Positions 1 through 8,710 of a stretch of DNA of 64,000 nt are shown in pieces. The notes under the pieces are model-generated. The model ran no database searches. It was not told the origin of the DNA and saw nothing but the letters and a program-made list of their open reading frames with translations. The stretch spans positions 2,466,826-2,530,825 of the forward strand of contig NZ_LR733406.1 of the NCBI RefSeq assembly GCF_902506505.1. The letters are read 5' to 3'. The translations under genes and the position numbers were made by a program. Numbering within the stretch: position 1 is the first letter of the stretch; each line of letters starts with the position of its first letter. Origin of the DNA: Pseudomonas sp. 8AS. Its GTDB lineage: Bacteria > Pseudomonadota > Gammaproteobacteria > Pseudomonadales > Pseudomonadaceae.

Positions 1-564
1 CAGATGATCGGTGCGCTGTTCATCGCCATCGGTCTGCTCTGCTGGCTGACCTTCCGCTCCTGGCGCGGGGTGCTCTGCGTGATGGTGCCGCTGATGCTGG
101 TGACCATCCTGTGCAACGCCCTGATGGCGCAGCTGGGTATCGGCCTGAAGGTCGCCACCCTGCCGGTGATCGCCCTCGGCGTGGGGGTAGGGGTGGATTA
201 CGGGGTCTACCTCTACGAGCACCTGCAACACGAGATGCGCCACGGCCGTGGCCTGCGCGAGGCCTTCTACCAGGCCATGCGCCAGCGCGGCACGGCCGCG
301 GTGTTCACCGCCCTGACCATGTCCATCGGCGTCGGCACCTGGGCCTTCTCCGCGCTCAAGTTCCAGGCCGACATGGGCGTGCTGCTGGCCTTCATGTTCC
401 TGGTCAACGTGCTGGGAGCGATCTTCCTGCTGCCGGCCCTGGCCGTCTGGCTGGGGGTGGGGGCGACGTCCGCGCGGTCCGGAACCGGGCATGGCTGCGC
501 GATTGCCGAAGACGATGCGCGCCACGGTCGGGTGCAGCGAGTCACTGTCGACGCGTCTTCCTGA
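1..564 (+). CDS. MMPL/RND-family transporter, C-terminal fragment
   Basis: The reading frame is open from base 1 and stops at a TGA, so this is the last ~187 residues of a larger membrane protein whose start lies outside the window. The segment GVGVGVDYGVYLYEH, the following QRGTAA..TA.TMSIGV stretch and the closing FQADMG.LLAFMFLVNVLGA membrane segment are nearly the same as the C-terminal halves of the MMPL pumps at 13993 and 58911. MMPL/RND proteins are inner-membrane, proton-driven transporters of hydrophobic molecules. The last ~30 residues are polar and unlike the paralogues. It is the third member of this family in the window and probably belongs to another copy of the envelope module to the left. 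Confidence 0.9.
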   Translation, partial: QMIGALFIAIGLLCWLTFRSWRGVLCVMVPLMLVTILCNALMAQLGIGLKVATLPVIALGVGVGVDYGVYLYEHLQHEMRHGRGLREAFYQAMRQRGTAAVFTALTMSIGVGTWAFSALKFQADMGVLLAFMFLVNVLGAIFLLPALAVWLGVGATSARSGTGHGCAIAEDDARHGRVQRVTVDASS

Positions 565-571
565 GGGCTGC

Positions 572-601
572 GCCGGGCATCACTTGCGGGTGATGCCCGG
601 C
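572..601 (+). terminator. Perfect 12-bp hairpin after the MMPL fragment
   Basis: GCCGGGCATCAC and its exact complement enclose a 6-nt loop eight bases after the stop codon. No T-run follows, so it may be a weak terminator or an mRNA-stabilising hairpin. Confidence 0.55.
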
Positions 602-678
602 GTGCTCAAGGGCTGTGAACCCACCAGGGCTGGGGCGGAGCTACCGTCATCAGCTGCGAACCAGATGAGAGCTTCGCT

Positions 679-1962
679 ATGCCACCCATGCAGAACACGG
701 GCGCAGGGCAAGGCGCTGCCGTCGTCGCGGCGCAGGGCCTGAGCCATTCGGCCGGTGCACAACAACGTCAGGGCTGGGCCATCGCCCTGGGGCTGGCGGT
801 GGTGTTGTGCATCATCTTCGGCACCACGCTCAACTCGCTCAGCGTGTTCACCCAACCGATCACCAGCGCCTTGCGCTGCAGCAACGAACAGGTGGCGCGG
901 GTGGCCACGGCCTTCCTGATCAGCATGACCCTGGCCATGCCCCTGGCGGGCTGGCTGCTCGATCGCATTGCGCCGCGCCCGGTGATGACCGGCGGGGCAC
1001 TTATCACCGCGCTGGGTTACCTGCTTGCCGGCTGGAGTGCCGACATCGATCAGCTCGCCCTGGCCGTGGCCCTGAGTGGCCTGGGTGTCGGCGCCTGCAC
1101 CTATGTGCCGGCCATCACCCTGGTCACCCGCTGGATTCCCTACGAGCGCCAGGGGCTGGCCTTCGGCCTGTTGCTGGCCGGGGGCTCCATAGGTGCGATC
1201 ATCTTCCCCGTGTTACTCACCGAGGTGATTGCCGCCATCGGCTGGCGCGGCGCCATGCAGGGGATTGCCGGGGCGATCCTGCTGTTCTGCGTGCCCCTGC
1301 TGCTGTGGACGGCACGCCAGCCATCCAGCCAGGAACAGGCCGGCCAGCCGGTGATGGAAACGACCAGCGGCCATGGCATCGGCCAGGCCCTGCGCCTGCC
1401 ACGCTACTGGCTGTGGATCGGCATGCAGCTGCTGCTGACCCTGAGCAGCCTCGGCATCTTCATCGCCCTGGTGCCCTACCTGATCTCCGTGGGCTATTCG
1501 GCGCAGCAGGCCGCCGGCCTGCTCGCCGCCAGTGCGGCGGCGGCCCTGGTCGGCAACTTTGTCTTCGGCCTGTGCAGCCAGCGCTGGGCGGCCAAGTCCA
1601 TCCTGATGAGCAGTACGCTGGTCTGCGCCCTGGGCATCCTCTGCCTGCTGGCCGCCGGCGACCCGCGGCTGGGGCTGGCCGCCGTCGTGCTCTTCATCCT
1701 GGGCTGGGGCAGCACCTTCACCCTGGTCAACCAGTTCGCCCCCTTGCTGCTGATGGAGGCCACGGGCGCGCGCAACTTCGCCAGCCTGCTCGGCATCGGC
1801 AACCTGATCGCCGGCCTGGGCTCGGCCTTCAGTCCGGAAATCGTCGGCTACCTGGTCGACCTTACCCATACCTATACCCTGGCCCTGTTGCTGTGTGCCG
1901 GCCTGGCCGCCGCGGCGCTGTTGCCGATTGCCTTGCAGGGGCGTGGCCCTGCGCCGCAGTGA
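679..1962 (+). CDS. MFS transporter (12 TM)
   Basis: A 427-residue major facilitator protein with twelve predicted hydrophobic segments. The MFS signature region between TM2 and TM3 is visible as WLLDRIAPRPVMTGGAL. The N-terminal ~30 residues are a polar extension, and ATG 688 is an alternative start; no strong ribosome-binding site separates the two. It lies just upstream of the steroid beta-oxidation operon and shares its strand, so uptake or export of a steroid acid or an intermediate is plausible but not shown. No copy of the 16-bp palindrome was seen in its own upstream region. Confidence 0.88.
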   Translation: MPPMQNTGAGQGAAVVAAQGLSHSAGAQQRQGWAIALGLAVVLCIIFGTTLNSLSVFTQPITSALRCSNEQVARVATAFLISMTLAMPLAGWLLDRIAPRPVMTGGALITALGYLLAGWSADIDQLALAVALSGLGVGACTYVPAITLVTRWIPYERQGLAFGLLLAGGSIGAIIFPVLLTEVIAAIGWRGAMQGIAGAILLFCVPLLLWTARQPSSQEQAGQPVMETTSGHGIGQALRLPRYWLWIGMQLLLTLSSLGIFIALVPYLISVGYSAQQAAGLLAASAAAALVGNFVFGLCSQRWAAKSILMSSTLVCALGILCLLAAGDPRLGLAAVVLFILGWGSTFTLVNQFAPLLLMEATGARNFASLLGIGNLIAGLGSAFSPEIVGYLVDLTHTYTLALLLCAGLAAAALLPIALQGRGPAPQ

Positions 1963-1974
1963 TGAGGTGGCGCG

Positions 1975-1990
1975 TCGTCCACCCGGACTA
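1975..1990 (+). promoter_or_regulatory. 16-bp palindrome, inferred LuxR-type operator (site 1)
   Basis: TCGTCC-ACCC-GGACTA, 100 bp before the ATG at 2091. This copy is inverted relative to the others: its gene-proximal half is GGACTA rather than GGACGATG. It would control the acyl-CoA dehydrogenase operon. Confidence 0.7.
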
Positions 1991-2090
1991 GGCGCTGCCG
2001 ACGATTCCTTGCGAAGGGTCTGGCGCCAGACTCTGCGCCATCCCGGGCGGCTTTCTGCCCGCCCCGTTGTCAGCGAGAGAATACGCAGCT

Positions 2091-3263
2091 ATGGAATTCG
2101 CGTTCAGCGATGAGCAGGAGATGATCCGCACCTCCGCCGAGGGTTTCCTCGCCGAGGTTTCCGATTCCGCCGCGGTGCGCGCGGCCATGGCCGATGCCCT
2201 CGGCCACGATCCGGCGGTGTGGCGCCGCCTGTGCGAGGAAATGGTCTGGCCGGCCATCCATATTCCCGAGCAATACGGCGGCCTGGGCCTGGGCTTCGTC
2301 GAGCTGGCCATCCTGCTCGAACAGATGGGCCGGCGGCTGTTCTGCTCGCCGTTCTTCGCCACGGCCTGCCTGGCTACCCCGGCGCTGCTGCTGGCCGGCA
2401 ACGAGGCGCAGAAACAGCGCTGGCTGCCGCAGTTGGCCGCGGGCAGCCTGAGCGCGACCCTGGCCTACAGCGATGGCCGCGGCTGGGCCCTGGATAGCCT
2501 CGGCGCCACGGTGCGCGCCGAGGGCGAGGGCTTCGTGCTCGACGGCGTGCTGCGCCAGGTGGTCGACGGCCATAGCGCCGGTCTGCTGATAGTTGCTGCG
2601 CGCACCCCCGGCAGTGGGGGCGAGGAGGGCATCAGCCTGTTCGCCGTGCCGGCCGCCAGCGCCGGCCTGCAATGCGAGGCGGTGCCGACCCTGGACCAGA
2701 CGCGGCGGCTGGCCGATGTCCGCTTGAATCATCTGTACCTCGATGGCGAGGCCCTGCTCGGCACGTTCGGGCAGGGCGCTGCGCTGCTCGAGCGGGTGCT
2801 GCAGCTGGCCTGCGTGGCGCTGGCCGCCGAGCAGACCGGTGGCGCCCAGCAGGCCCTGGACCTGACCCTGGACTACAGCCGCGAGCGCCAGCAGTTCGGC
2901 CGGCCTATCGGCAGCTTCCAGGCGCTCAAGCACCGCATGGCGGACATGATGCTGGAGGTCGAGTGCGCGCGTTCGGCGGCCTACTACGCCGCCTGCGTGG
3001 CCGAGGAGGCGCTGGCCCTGGGCGGCGACGCGCAGATCGCCGCCGAGCTGCCGCAGGCCGCCGCGCTGGCCAAGGCGCGCTGCTCGGAGGCGTTCTTCCA
3101 CTGCGCCGCCGAGTCCATCCAGTTGCACGGCGGGGTCGGCTTCACCTGGGAGTACGACCCGCACCTCTACTTCAAGCGCGCGCGAGCCGGCGAGGCCTTC
3201 CTCGGCGCGCCGTCCCTGCACCGCGAACGCATCGCCTGCACGCTTCTCGGAGACCTGGCATGA
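2091..3263 (+). CDS. Acyl-CoA dehydrogenase-like subunit (alpha)
   Basis: A 390-residue flavoprotein of the acyl-CoA dehydrogenase fold. The N-terminal helical domain begins FSDEQEMIRTSAEGF and the C-terminal part has YSRERQQFGRPIGSFQ and LHGGVGFTWEYD, the usual FAD and substrate signatures. It lacks the C-terminal YEGT block that carries the catalytic glutamate in most family members (EAFLGAPSLHRERI here). ATG 2091 is preferred over an in-frame TTG at 2067 because GAGAGA lies ahead of it. The stop overlaps the next acyl-CoA dehydrogenase start (ATGA), so the two probably form a heteromer, as known for steroid-degrading FadE pairs in actinobacteria. The likely role is alpha,beta-desaturation of a steroid side-chain or ring-derived acyl-CoA. 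Confidence 0.9.
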   Translation: MEFAFSDEQEMIRTSAEGFLAEVSDSAAVRAAMADALGHDPAVWRRLCEEMVWPAIHIPEQYGGLGLGFVELAILLEQMGRRLFCSPFFATACLATPALLLAGNEAQKQRWLPQLAAGSLSATLAYSDGRGWALDSLGATVRAEGEGFVLDGVLRQVVDGHSAGLLIVAARTPGSGGEEGISLFAVPAASAGLQCEAVPTLDQTRRLADVRLNHLYLDGEALLGTFGQGAALLERVLQLACVALAAEQTGGAQQALDLTLDYSRERQQFGRPIGSFQALKHRMADMMLEVECARSAAYYAACVAEEALALGGDAQIAAELPQAAALAKARCSEAFFHCAAESIQLHGGVGFTWEYDPHLYFKRARAGEAFLGAPSLHRERIACTLLGDLA

Positions 3264-4447
3264 AGATCAGTTTCAGCGACGCGGACGAAGCCTTCCGCGC
3301 CGAAGTGGCCGCCTGGATGGTCGCCAACCTGTGTGGCGAATTCGAGCCGCTGCGTTTTCGCGGTGGTCCCGGCGACGAACACAGCTTCCCCGAGGAGCGC
3401 AAGGCCTGGGAGCGCAAGCTGGCCGAGGGCGGCTGGACCTGCGTGGGCTGGGCGCCGGAGCATGGCGGGCGTGGCCTGTCGATCACCCAGCAGGTGATCT
3501 TCCACGAGGAATACGCCCGTGCCGGCGGGCCCGGGCGCATGGGCCATATCGGCGAAGGCCTGGCCGGGCCGACCATCGCCGCCTTCGGCACGGAGGAGCA
3601 GAAGCGCCGCCTGCTGCCGGGTATAGTCGCCGGCCGCGAGTTCTGGTGCCAGGGCTATTCCGAGCCGGGCGCAGGTTCCGACCTGGCCAACGTCAAGACC
3701 CGCGCGGTGCTGCAGGACGGCCAGTGGCGGATCACCGGGCAGAAGGTGTGGACCTCGCTGGCCCATGAATCCGAGTGGTGCTTCGTGATCGCCCGCACCG
3801 AGCCCGGCAGCGTCGGCCACCAGGGCCTGTCGTTCCTGCTGGTGCCGATGCACCAGGCGGGCATCACGGTGCGCCCGATCGAGCAGCTGACCGGCACCAG
3901 CGAGTTCAACGAGGTGTTCTTCGACGACGCACTGACCGATGCGACGAATATTCTCGGCGCCCCCGGTGACGGCTGGAAGATCGCCATGGCTCTGCTCGGT
4001 TTCGAGCGCGGGGTGTCCACCCTCGGCCAGCAGATGCTGTTCCACAATGAGCTGGAAGAAATCATCCGTATCGCCAAGAGCAACGGTGCGGCCCGCGACC
4101 CGCTGCTGCGCCAGCGCATCGCCCAGGCCTGGGGCGGGCTGCGCATCCTGCGTTACAACTCGCTGCGCATGCTCTCCGGCGCCCAGGACGGCACGCTGCG
4201 CCGCGAGGCGATGATCTACAAGCTGTGCTGGGCCAACTGGCACGTCGAGCTGGGCAAGCTGGCGATGGACGTGCTCGGCCCGGACGCCGAACTGCTGCAA
4301 GGCGCGCCCTACGAACTGGGCCGCCTGCAGGCGATGTTCCTGTTCAGCCGCTCCGACACCATCTACGGCGGCACCAACGAAATCCAACGCAACATCATCG
4401 CCGAACGCGCCCTGGGCCTGCCCCGCGAGCCGCGCGTGCGCGCCTGA
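3260..4447 (+). CDS. Acyl-CoA dehydrogenase subunit (beta)
   Basis: A 395-residue acyl-CoA dehydrogenase. YSEPGAGSDLANVKT, QKVWTS and the closing TIYGGTNEIQRNIIAERALG are diagnostic. In the last motif, Gly replaces the glutamate of the common YEGTNEIQ, so the catalytic base must lie elsewhere, as in isovaleryl-CoA-type or heteromeric FadE enzymes. The ATG overlaps the stop of the preceding subunit by 4 bp, indicating translational coupling and equal synthesis. With the MaoC hydratase, SDR and thiolase downstream, it gives the first step of a full beta-oxidation round. Confidence 0.92.
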   Translation: MKISFSDADEAFRAEVAAWMVANLCGEFEPLRFRGGPGDEHSFPEERKAWERKLAEGGWTCVGWAPEHGGRGLSITQQVIFHEEYARAGGPGRMGHIGEGLAGPTIAAFGTEEQKRRLLPGIVAGREFWCQGYSEPGAGSDLANVKTRAVLQDGQWRITGQKVWTSLAHESEWCFVIARTEPGSVGHQGLSFLLVPMHQAGITVRPIEQLTGTSEFNEVFFDDALTDATNILGAPGDGWKIAMALLGFERGVSTLGQQMLFHNELEEIIRIAKSNGAARDPLLRQRIAQAWGGLRILRYNSLRMLSGAQDGTLRREAMIYKLCWANWHVELGKLAMDVLGPDAELLQGAPYELGRLQAMFLFSRSDTIYGGTNEIQRNIIAERALGLPREPRVRA

Positions 4448-4460
4448 CCGGAGATTTGCC

Positions 4461-5243
4461 ATGAACATCCCTAACTACGTACCCGGCCACGGCCTGCTGC
4501 GCGGCAAATCGGTGCTGATCACCGCCGCCGCCGGCGCCGGCATCGGTTACTCCGCCGCCCTGCGCGCCGCCGAGGAAGGCTGTCGCGCCCTGCTGATCAG
4601 CGATATCCACGAGGGTCGCCTGAATGAGGCAGCAGCGAAGATCCGCGAGGCCACGGGCCTGGCGCAGGTCTTCACCCAGGTGTGCAACGTCACCAATGAA
4701 GAGCAGGTGCAGGCCCTGGTGGCTGCCGCCGAGCGCGAACTGGGTGGCGTCGACGTGCTGATCAACAACGCCGGCCTGGGCGGTTCGCGCCTGCTGGTGG
4801 AGATGGCCGACGAGGAGTGGAACCGGGTGCTGGACGTGACCCTGACCGGCACCATGCGCATGACCCGCGCCATGCTGCCGCACATGATCGAGCGCCGCGC
4901 CGGGGTGATCGTCAACAACGCCTCGGTGCTCGGCTGGCGCGCGCAGAAGGAGCAGAGCCACTACGCCGCAGCCAAGGCCGGGGTGATGGCACTGACCCGC
5001 TGCGCGGCGGTGGAGGCGGCCGAGCACGGCATCCGCATCAACGCGGTGAGCCCGAGCATCGCCCTGCACGATTTCCTGCGCAAATCCGCACCCCAGGAGG
5101 TGCTGGAAAAGCTCGCGGCGAACGAGGCCTTCGGCCGCGCTGCGGAAGTCTGGGAGGTGGCCAACGTGATGATGTTCCTGGCCAGCGACTACAGCTCCTA
5201 TATGACCGGCGAAGTGCTGTCGGTCTCCAGCCAGAGGGCCTGA
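4461..5243 (+). CDS. SDR-family oxidoreductase
   Basis: A 260-residue short-chain dehydrogenase. The cofactor loop reads TAAAGAGIGYSAA, followed by INNAG near residue 100, and the catalytic set is Ser in NNASVLG with Tyr and Lys in HYAAAKAG. Its place between acyl-CoA dehydrogenases and a MaoC hydratase fits a 3-hydroxyacyl-CoA dehydrogenase of a steroid beta-oxidation cycle. A hydroxysteroid dehydrogenase is an alternative, since SDR sequence alone does not fix the substrate. It starts 13 bp after the previous stop with GGAG upstream. Confidence 0.9.
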   Translation: MNIPNYVPGHGLLRGKSVLITAAAGAGIGYSAALRAAEEGCRALLISDIHEGRLNEAAAKIREATGLAQVFTQVCNVTNEEQVQALVAAAERELGGVDVLINNAGLGGSRLLVEMADEEWNRVLDVTLTGTMRMTRAMLPHMIERRAGVIVNNASVLGWRAQKEQSHYAAAKAGVMALTRCAAVEAAEHGIRINAVSPSIALHDFLRKSAPQEVLEKLAANEAFGRAAEVWEVANVMMFLASDYSSYMTGEVLSVSSQRA

Positions 5244-5245
5244 GC

Positions 5246-5704
5246 ATGGCGATGATTTTCAGTCATCCCGCCGAGCTGCTGGGCAGCGTCGGCGCCGAGC
5301 TGGGCCATAGCGAGTGGATCGTCATCGAGCAGGCGCGCATCGATCAGTTCGCCGAGGCCACCGGCGACCACCAGTGGATCCATGTCGACCCCGTGCGCGC
5401 CGCCAGCGGCCCGTTCGGCGCCTGCATCGCCCACGGCTACCTGAGCCTGGCCCTGGTCAACCTGTTCCTGCCGCAGATCGTCGAGGTGCGTGGCATCGCC
5501 ATGGGCGTCAACTACGGCTGCGACAAGGTGCGCTTCCCCAATGTGGTCAGGGTCGGCAGCCGGGTGCGCGGCAGCGCCAGCCTGGTGGCCGCCGAGGAAG
5601 TGAAGGGCGGGGTGCAGGCGACCATCCGCGTCACGGTCGAGATCGAGGGTGAGCAGCGCCCGGGCTGCGTGGTGGACACCATCAGCCGCTACTACCCGGC
5701 CTGA
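5246..5704 (+). CDS. MaoC-like enoyl-CoA hydratase
   Basis: A 152-residue single hot-dog domain protein of the MaoC/(R)-hydratase type. The active-site signature is FAEATGDHQWIHVDPVRA (the Asp-His dyad), followed by GPFGACIAHGYLSLALV. It would hydrate the enoyl-CoA made by the acyl-CoA dehydrogenase pair. It begins only 2 bp after the SDR stop. The canonical motif makes hydratase activity likely, with the substrate inferred from context. Confidence 0.92.
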   Translation: MAMIFSHPAELLGSVGAELGHSEWIVIEQARIDQFAEATGDHQWIHVDPVRAASGPFGACIAHGYLSLALVNLFLPQIVEVRGIAMGVNYGCDKVRFPNVVRVGSRVRGSASLVAAEEVKGGVQATIRVTVEIEGEQRPGCVVDTISRYYPA

Positions 5705-5715
5705 GCGCCAGTCCC

Positions 5716-5784
5716 GTAGCCCGGATGTGATCCGGGGAAGATTTGTTGTCAGGTCGGGAGTGCCCCGGATTGCATCCGGGCTAC
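5716..5784. repeat. REP-type palindromic element
   Basis: GTAGCCCGGATGTGATCCGG and, 30 bp on, its near-exact complement ending in CCGGGCTAC. This GTAGCCCGGAT..ATCCGGGCTAC design is the common extragenic palindrome of several Pseudomonas groups. It sits inside the operon between the hydratase and thiolase genes, where it may stabilise or attenuate the mRNA. A degenerate copy lies at 21492. Confidence 0.8.
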
Positions 5785-5811
5785 CGAGCACAAGCTCTTG
5801 AGGAATCCCAG

Positions 5812-7014
5812 ATGAAAGAAGCCGTAATCGTATCCACCGCCCGCACGCCGATCGGCAAGGCTTTCCGTGGCGCCTTCAACGACACCGAGGCGCCCGCGCT
5901 GGGCGGCCATGTGGTACGCGAGGCGGTGCGCCGCGCCGGCGTCGAGGCCCACGAGGTGGAGGACGTGATCATGGGCGCCGCCGCCCAGCAGGGCACCCAG
6001 GCCTACAACCTCGGCCGCCTGTGCGCGGTGGCCGGCGGCCTGCCGGCCAGCGTGCCGGGCATGGCGGTGGAACGCCAGTGCTCCTCCGGCCTGATGAGCA
6101 TCGCCATCGCCGCCAAGAGCATCATCTGCGACGAGCTGGATATCGCCGTGGCCGGTGGCCTGGAGTCCATCTCGCTGGTGCAGAACAAGCACAAGAACGC
6201 CTACCGCAACCAGTCGCAGGTGGTGCTGGAACTGGACCCGACGGCCTATATCCCGATGATCGAGACCGCCGAGATAGTCGCCGAGCGCTACGGCATCAGC
6301 CGCGCGGTGCAGGACGCGTACAGCTACCAGAGCCAGATGCGCACCGCCCAGGCGCAGAGCGCCGGGCTGTTCGACCTTGAGCTGGCGCCGCTGGCCAGCC
6401 GCCAGGCGATCCTCGACAAGGCCAGCGGCGAGACCCGTTATCAGGAAGTGACCCTGCGCCAGGATGAGTGCAATCGCTCGTCCACCACCCTGGAAAGCCT
6501 GCAGGCCCTGGAGCCGGTTTGGCAGGGCGGGCAGTGGACCGGCCCGGGCCGCTTCATCACCGCCGGCAACGCCTCGCAGCTGTCCGACGGCGCCAGTGCC
6601 AGCCTGCTGATGAGCGCCAAACTGGCCGAGCAGCGCGGCCTCGCCCCGCTGGGGATCTACCGCGGCCTGGCCGTGGCCGGTTGCAACGCCGACGAGATGG
6701 GCATCGGCCCGGTCTATGCGATTCCCAAGCTGCTCAAGCGCCACGGCCTGAAGGTCGACGACATCGGCCTGTGGGAGCTCAACGAGGCCTTCGCCTGCCA
6801 GGTGCTGTATTGCCGCGACCTGCTCGGCATCCCGGACGAGCGCCTCAACGTCAACGGCGGCGCCATCGCCATCGGCCACCCCTTCGGCATGTCTGGCGCG
6901 CGCATGGTCGGCCACGCGCTGATCGAGGGCAAGCGCCGCGGCGTGCGTTACGTGGTGGTGAGCATGTGCATTGGCGGTGGCATGGGTGCCGCTGCTCTGT
7001 TCGAAGTGGCCTAA
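5812..7014 (+). CDS. Thiolase (acetyl-CoA acyltransferase)
   Basis: A 400-residue type I thiolase. The acyl-accepting cysteine is Cys90 in [10 protein letters not shown]. The second set of catalytic residues is in [16 protein letters not shown] and [13 protein letters not shown]. Length and motifs match degradative thiolases such as FadA/FadA5. It has a GAGGA ribosome-binding site 9 bp ahead of its ATG. With the four genes upstream it completes one beta-oxidation cycle. A steroid-CoA substrate is inferred from the adjoining ketosteroid isomerase gene. Confidence 0.94.
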   Translation: MKEAVIVSTARTPIGKAFRGAFNDTEAPALGGHVVREAVRRAGVEAHEVEDVIMGAAAQQGTQAYNLGRLCAVAGGLPASVPGMAVERQCSSGLMSIAIAAKSIICDELDIAVAGGLESISLVQNKHKNAYRNQSQVVLELDPTAYIPMIETAEIVAERYGISRAVQDAYSYQSQMRTAQAQSAGLFDLELAPLASRQAILDKASGETRYQEVTLRQDECNRSSTTLESLQALEPVWQGGQWTGPGRFITAGNASQLSDGASASLLMSAKLAEQRGLAPLGIYRGLAVAGCNADEMGIGPVYAIPKLLKRHGLKVDDIGLWELNEAFACQVLYCRDLLGIPDERLNVNGGAIAIGHPFGMSGARMVGHALIEGKRRGVRYVVVSMCIGGGMGAAALFEVA

Positions 7015-7024
7015 GGAGAGCCTC

Positions 7025-7414
7025 ATGATCAGTCCGCAACAGATCCAGGCCACCATGGCGCGCTACATCGAGCTGGTCGATGCCGGCGATATCGACGGCA
7101 TAGTCGCGTTGTATGCCGAGGATGCCCGGGTCGAGGACCCCATAGGCACGCCGCCGCATGTCGGCCGCGCCGCCATCGAGCGTTTCTACCGCGAGGGCCT
7201 GGGCCGCGCCCAGGCCCGTGCCCGGCAGACCGGCCCGGTGTCGGCCAGCCATGCCGGTAGCGGCGCCGTGCCCTTCTGCGTCGACCTGCTGCTGGACGGG
7301 CGGCCCAGTTCGATCCAGGTGATCGACTTGATGGAGTTCGACGAGCAGGGCCTGATCACATCGATGAAGGCCTACTGGGGCGAGGCCAACCTGGTGGCCC
7401 GGGACGCGTCATGA
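7025..7414 (+). CDS. ksi: Delta5-3-ketosteroid isomerase
   Basis: A 129-residue protein of the SnoaL/NTF2 fold that aligns along its length with the P. putida steroid isomerase as I recall it. MARYIELVDAGDI, RVEDPIGTPP, TGPVSASH and QVIDLMEFDE occupy the same places. The catalytic residues are present: Tyr14 (oxyanion hole), Asp38 (proton shuttle) and Asp101 (oxyanion hole). The enzyme moves the C5-C6 double bond of 3-keto-Delta5-steroids into conjugation at Delta4, feeding KstD and KshA. It starts 10 bp after the thiolase stop, and its own stop overlaps the next ATG. It is the strongest single piece of evidence that the operon handles steroids. Confidence 0.95.
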   Translation: MISPQQIQATMARYIELVDAGDIDGIVALYAEDARVEDPIGTPPHVGRAAIERFYREGLGRAQARARQTGPVSASHAGSGAVPFCVDLLLDGRPSSIQVIDLMEFDEQGLITSMKAYWGEANLVARDAS

Positions 7415-7863
7415 GCCTGGCCGAGCGAGTCGCCCGGCTGGAGGCGCTGGAGGCCATTCGCCAGCTCAAGCATCGTTACCTCAACGCCTGTGACCTGAAG
7501 CAGGTGGAGGCGATCCGCGCCTGCTTCGCCGAGGGCGAGATCCTTATCGACTACGGCCCGCTGGGCTGCTTCCGCGAGCGTGACAGCTTTGTCGCGCTGT
7601 ACCAGCAACTGGCCTGCAACGAACGGGTGATCGACCTGCACCACGGCGCCAACCCGGAGATCGAGTTGTGCGGGGCGGATCAGGCCGAGGGGCGCTGGGC
7701 GCTGTACTACTTCAACCTCGACGCCGTGAGCGGCGCCACCCGCCAGCTCGGCGGCTGCTACGAGGACCGCTACCGCTGTATCGACGGCCACTGGCGCATA
7801 GTCGAGACGCGCTTTCGCGGTCATTGCACGGTGCTTGGTCGTAGCCTGGAAGCGGGCGTCTAG
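7411..7863 (+). CDS. SnoaL-like (NTF2-fold) protein, possible steroid dehydratase
   Basis: A 150-residue SnoaL_4-type protein. LEALEAIRQLKHRYLNACD at the N-terminus and the closing GHWRIVETRFRG are typical of the bile-acid dehydratase/scytalone dehydratase-like branch. It overlaps the isomerase stop by 4 bp (ATGA), so the two products are probably made together. Its family includes 7alpha-hydroxysteroid dehydratases, and a role in dehydrating a hydroxylated steroid is an inference from family and position. A second isomerase or a ligand-binding role is possible. Confidence 0.88.
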   Translation: MSLAERVARLEALEAIRQLKHRYLNACDLKQVEAIRACFAEGEILIDYGPLGCFRERDSFVALYQQLACNERVIDLHHGANPEIELCGADQAEGRWALYYFNLDAVSGATRQLGGCYEDRYRCIDGHWRIVETRFRGHCTVLGRSLEAGV

Positions 7864-7904
7864 GGCCGCACTTTCTCCTGTCATTGATATGCGAGGGTTG
7901 TTGC

Positions 7905-8624
7905 ATGGAAAAGATCATCTATCTGCTGTGGCGCGACGCCCAGACTGGCCAGGATGCCTTCAACCGCCGCCTGCGCGCGGACATCGCTCCGCGCTTGCAG
8001 GCGCTCGGCGTGCACGGCCTGCAGCTGAATCTGGTGGATGCCGAGGTCGAACCGGCCGCCGGCCTGCGCCAGGAAAACAGCCGGCCGTTGCCCGACGCCA
8101 GCCTGTCGCTCTGGCTGGACAGTGCCAATGCGGCCAGTCGCAAACCCTACGATGAGGTCATCGCTGCCGCCGTCGGCCGCCTGGCGGCCTATCTGGTGTG
8201 CGAGTCGGTGCCGATCCGCAACCGCCGATTTCCGGTGGCGCCGGGCGAACGTACCCCCGGCTTCGCCCAGCTGGCCCTGCTCAGTTGCCCGCCGCGGCTG
8301 ACCCGCGAGGCCTGGCTGGACATCTGGCGCAACCAGCACACGGCGGTGGCGATCGACACCCAGGACAACTTCCTCTATGTGCAGAACCTGGTGGTGCTGG
8401 CGCTGACCCATGGCGCACCGCGCCTCGACGCGATAGTCGAGGAAGGTTTCCCGGCCGATGCCATGCGCGACCCGCAGGCGTTCTTCAATGCCCGTGGCGA
8501 CGAGAGCAGGTTCCAGCGCCACCTGGCGCAGATGATGGAAAGCTGCCGGCGCTTTATCGACTTCGACAAGATCGACGTGTTGCAGACCAGTCAGTACCGG
8601 TTGGCGGCGCCGCTGGTCGACTGA
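7905..8624 (+). CDS. EthD-domain (dimeric alpha-beta barrel) protein
   Basis: A 239-residue soluble protein with two weakly similar halves. The second half contains REAWLDIWRNQHTAVAIDTQDNFLYVQN, which resembles the EthD fold found in ring-modifying and polyketide-tailoring enzymes. GAGGG lies 7 bp before ATG 7905, which supports this start over upstream ones. It is the last gene of the operon that starts at 2091. No catalytic role can be given. EthD-like proteins are recurrent in steroid and terpenoid clusters. Confidence 0.8.
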   Translation: MEKIIYLLWRDAQTGQDAFNRRLRADIAPRLQALGVHGLQLNLVDAEVEPAAGLRQENSRPLPDASLSLWLDSANAASRKPYDEVIAAAVGRLAAYLVCESVPIRNRRFPVAPGERTPGFAQLALLSCPPRLTREAWLDIWRNQHTAVAIDTQDNFLYVQNLVVLALTHGAPRLDAIVEEGFPADAMRDPQAFFNARGDESRFQRHLAQMMESCRRFIDFDKIDVLQTSQYRLAAPLVD

Positions 8625-8633
8625 GCGCAGGGC

Positions 8634-8649
8634 TCGTCCGGGTGGACGA
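8634..8649 (+). promoter_or_regulatory. 16-bp palindrome, inferred LuxR-type operator (site 2)
   Basis: TCGTCC-GGGT-GGACGA followed by TGG, 61 bp before the ATG at 8711 and just after the stop of the previous operon. It suggests that a new transcript starts here. Confidence 0.75.
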
Positions 8650-8710
8650 TGGCGGGATAGGTGGCGCCTGCGAGTCTGCAGGCGTTACCTAGCCCTTCGT
8701 CGAGTGCAGC

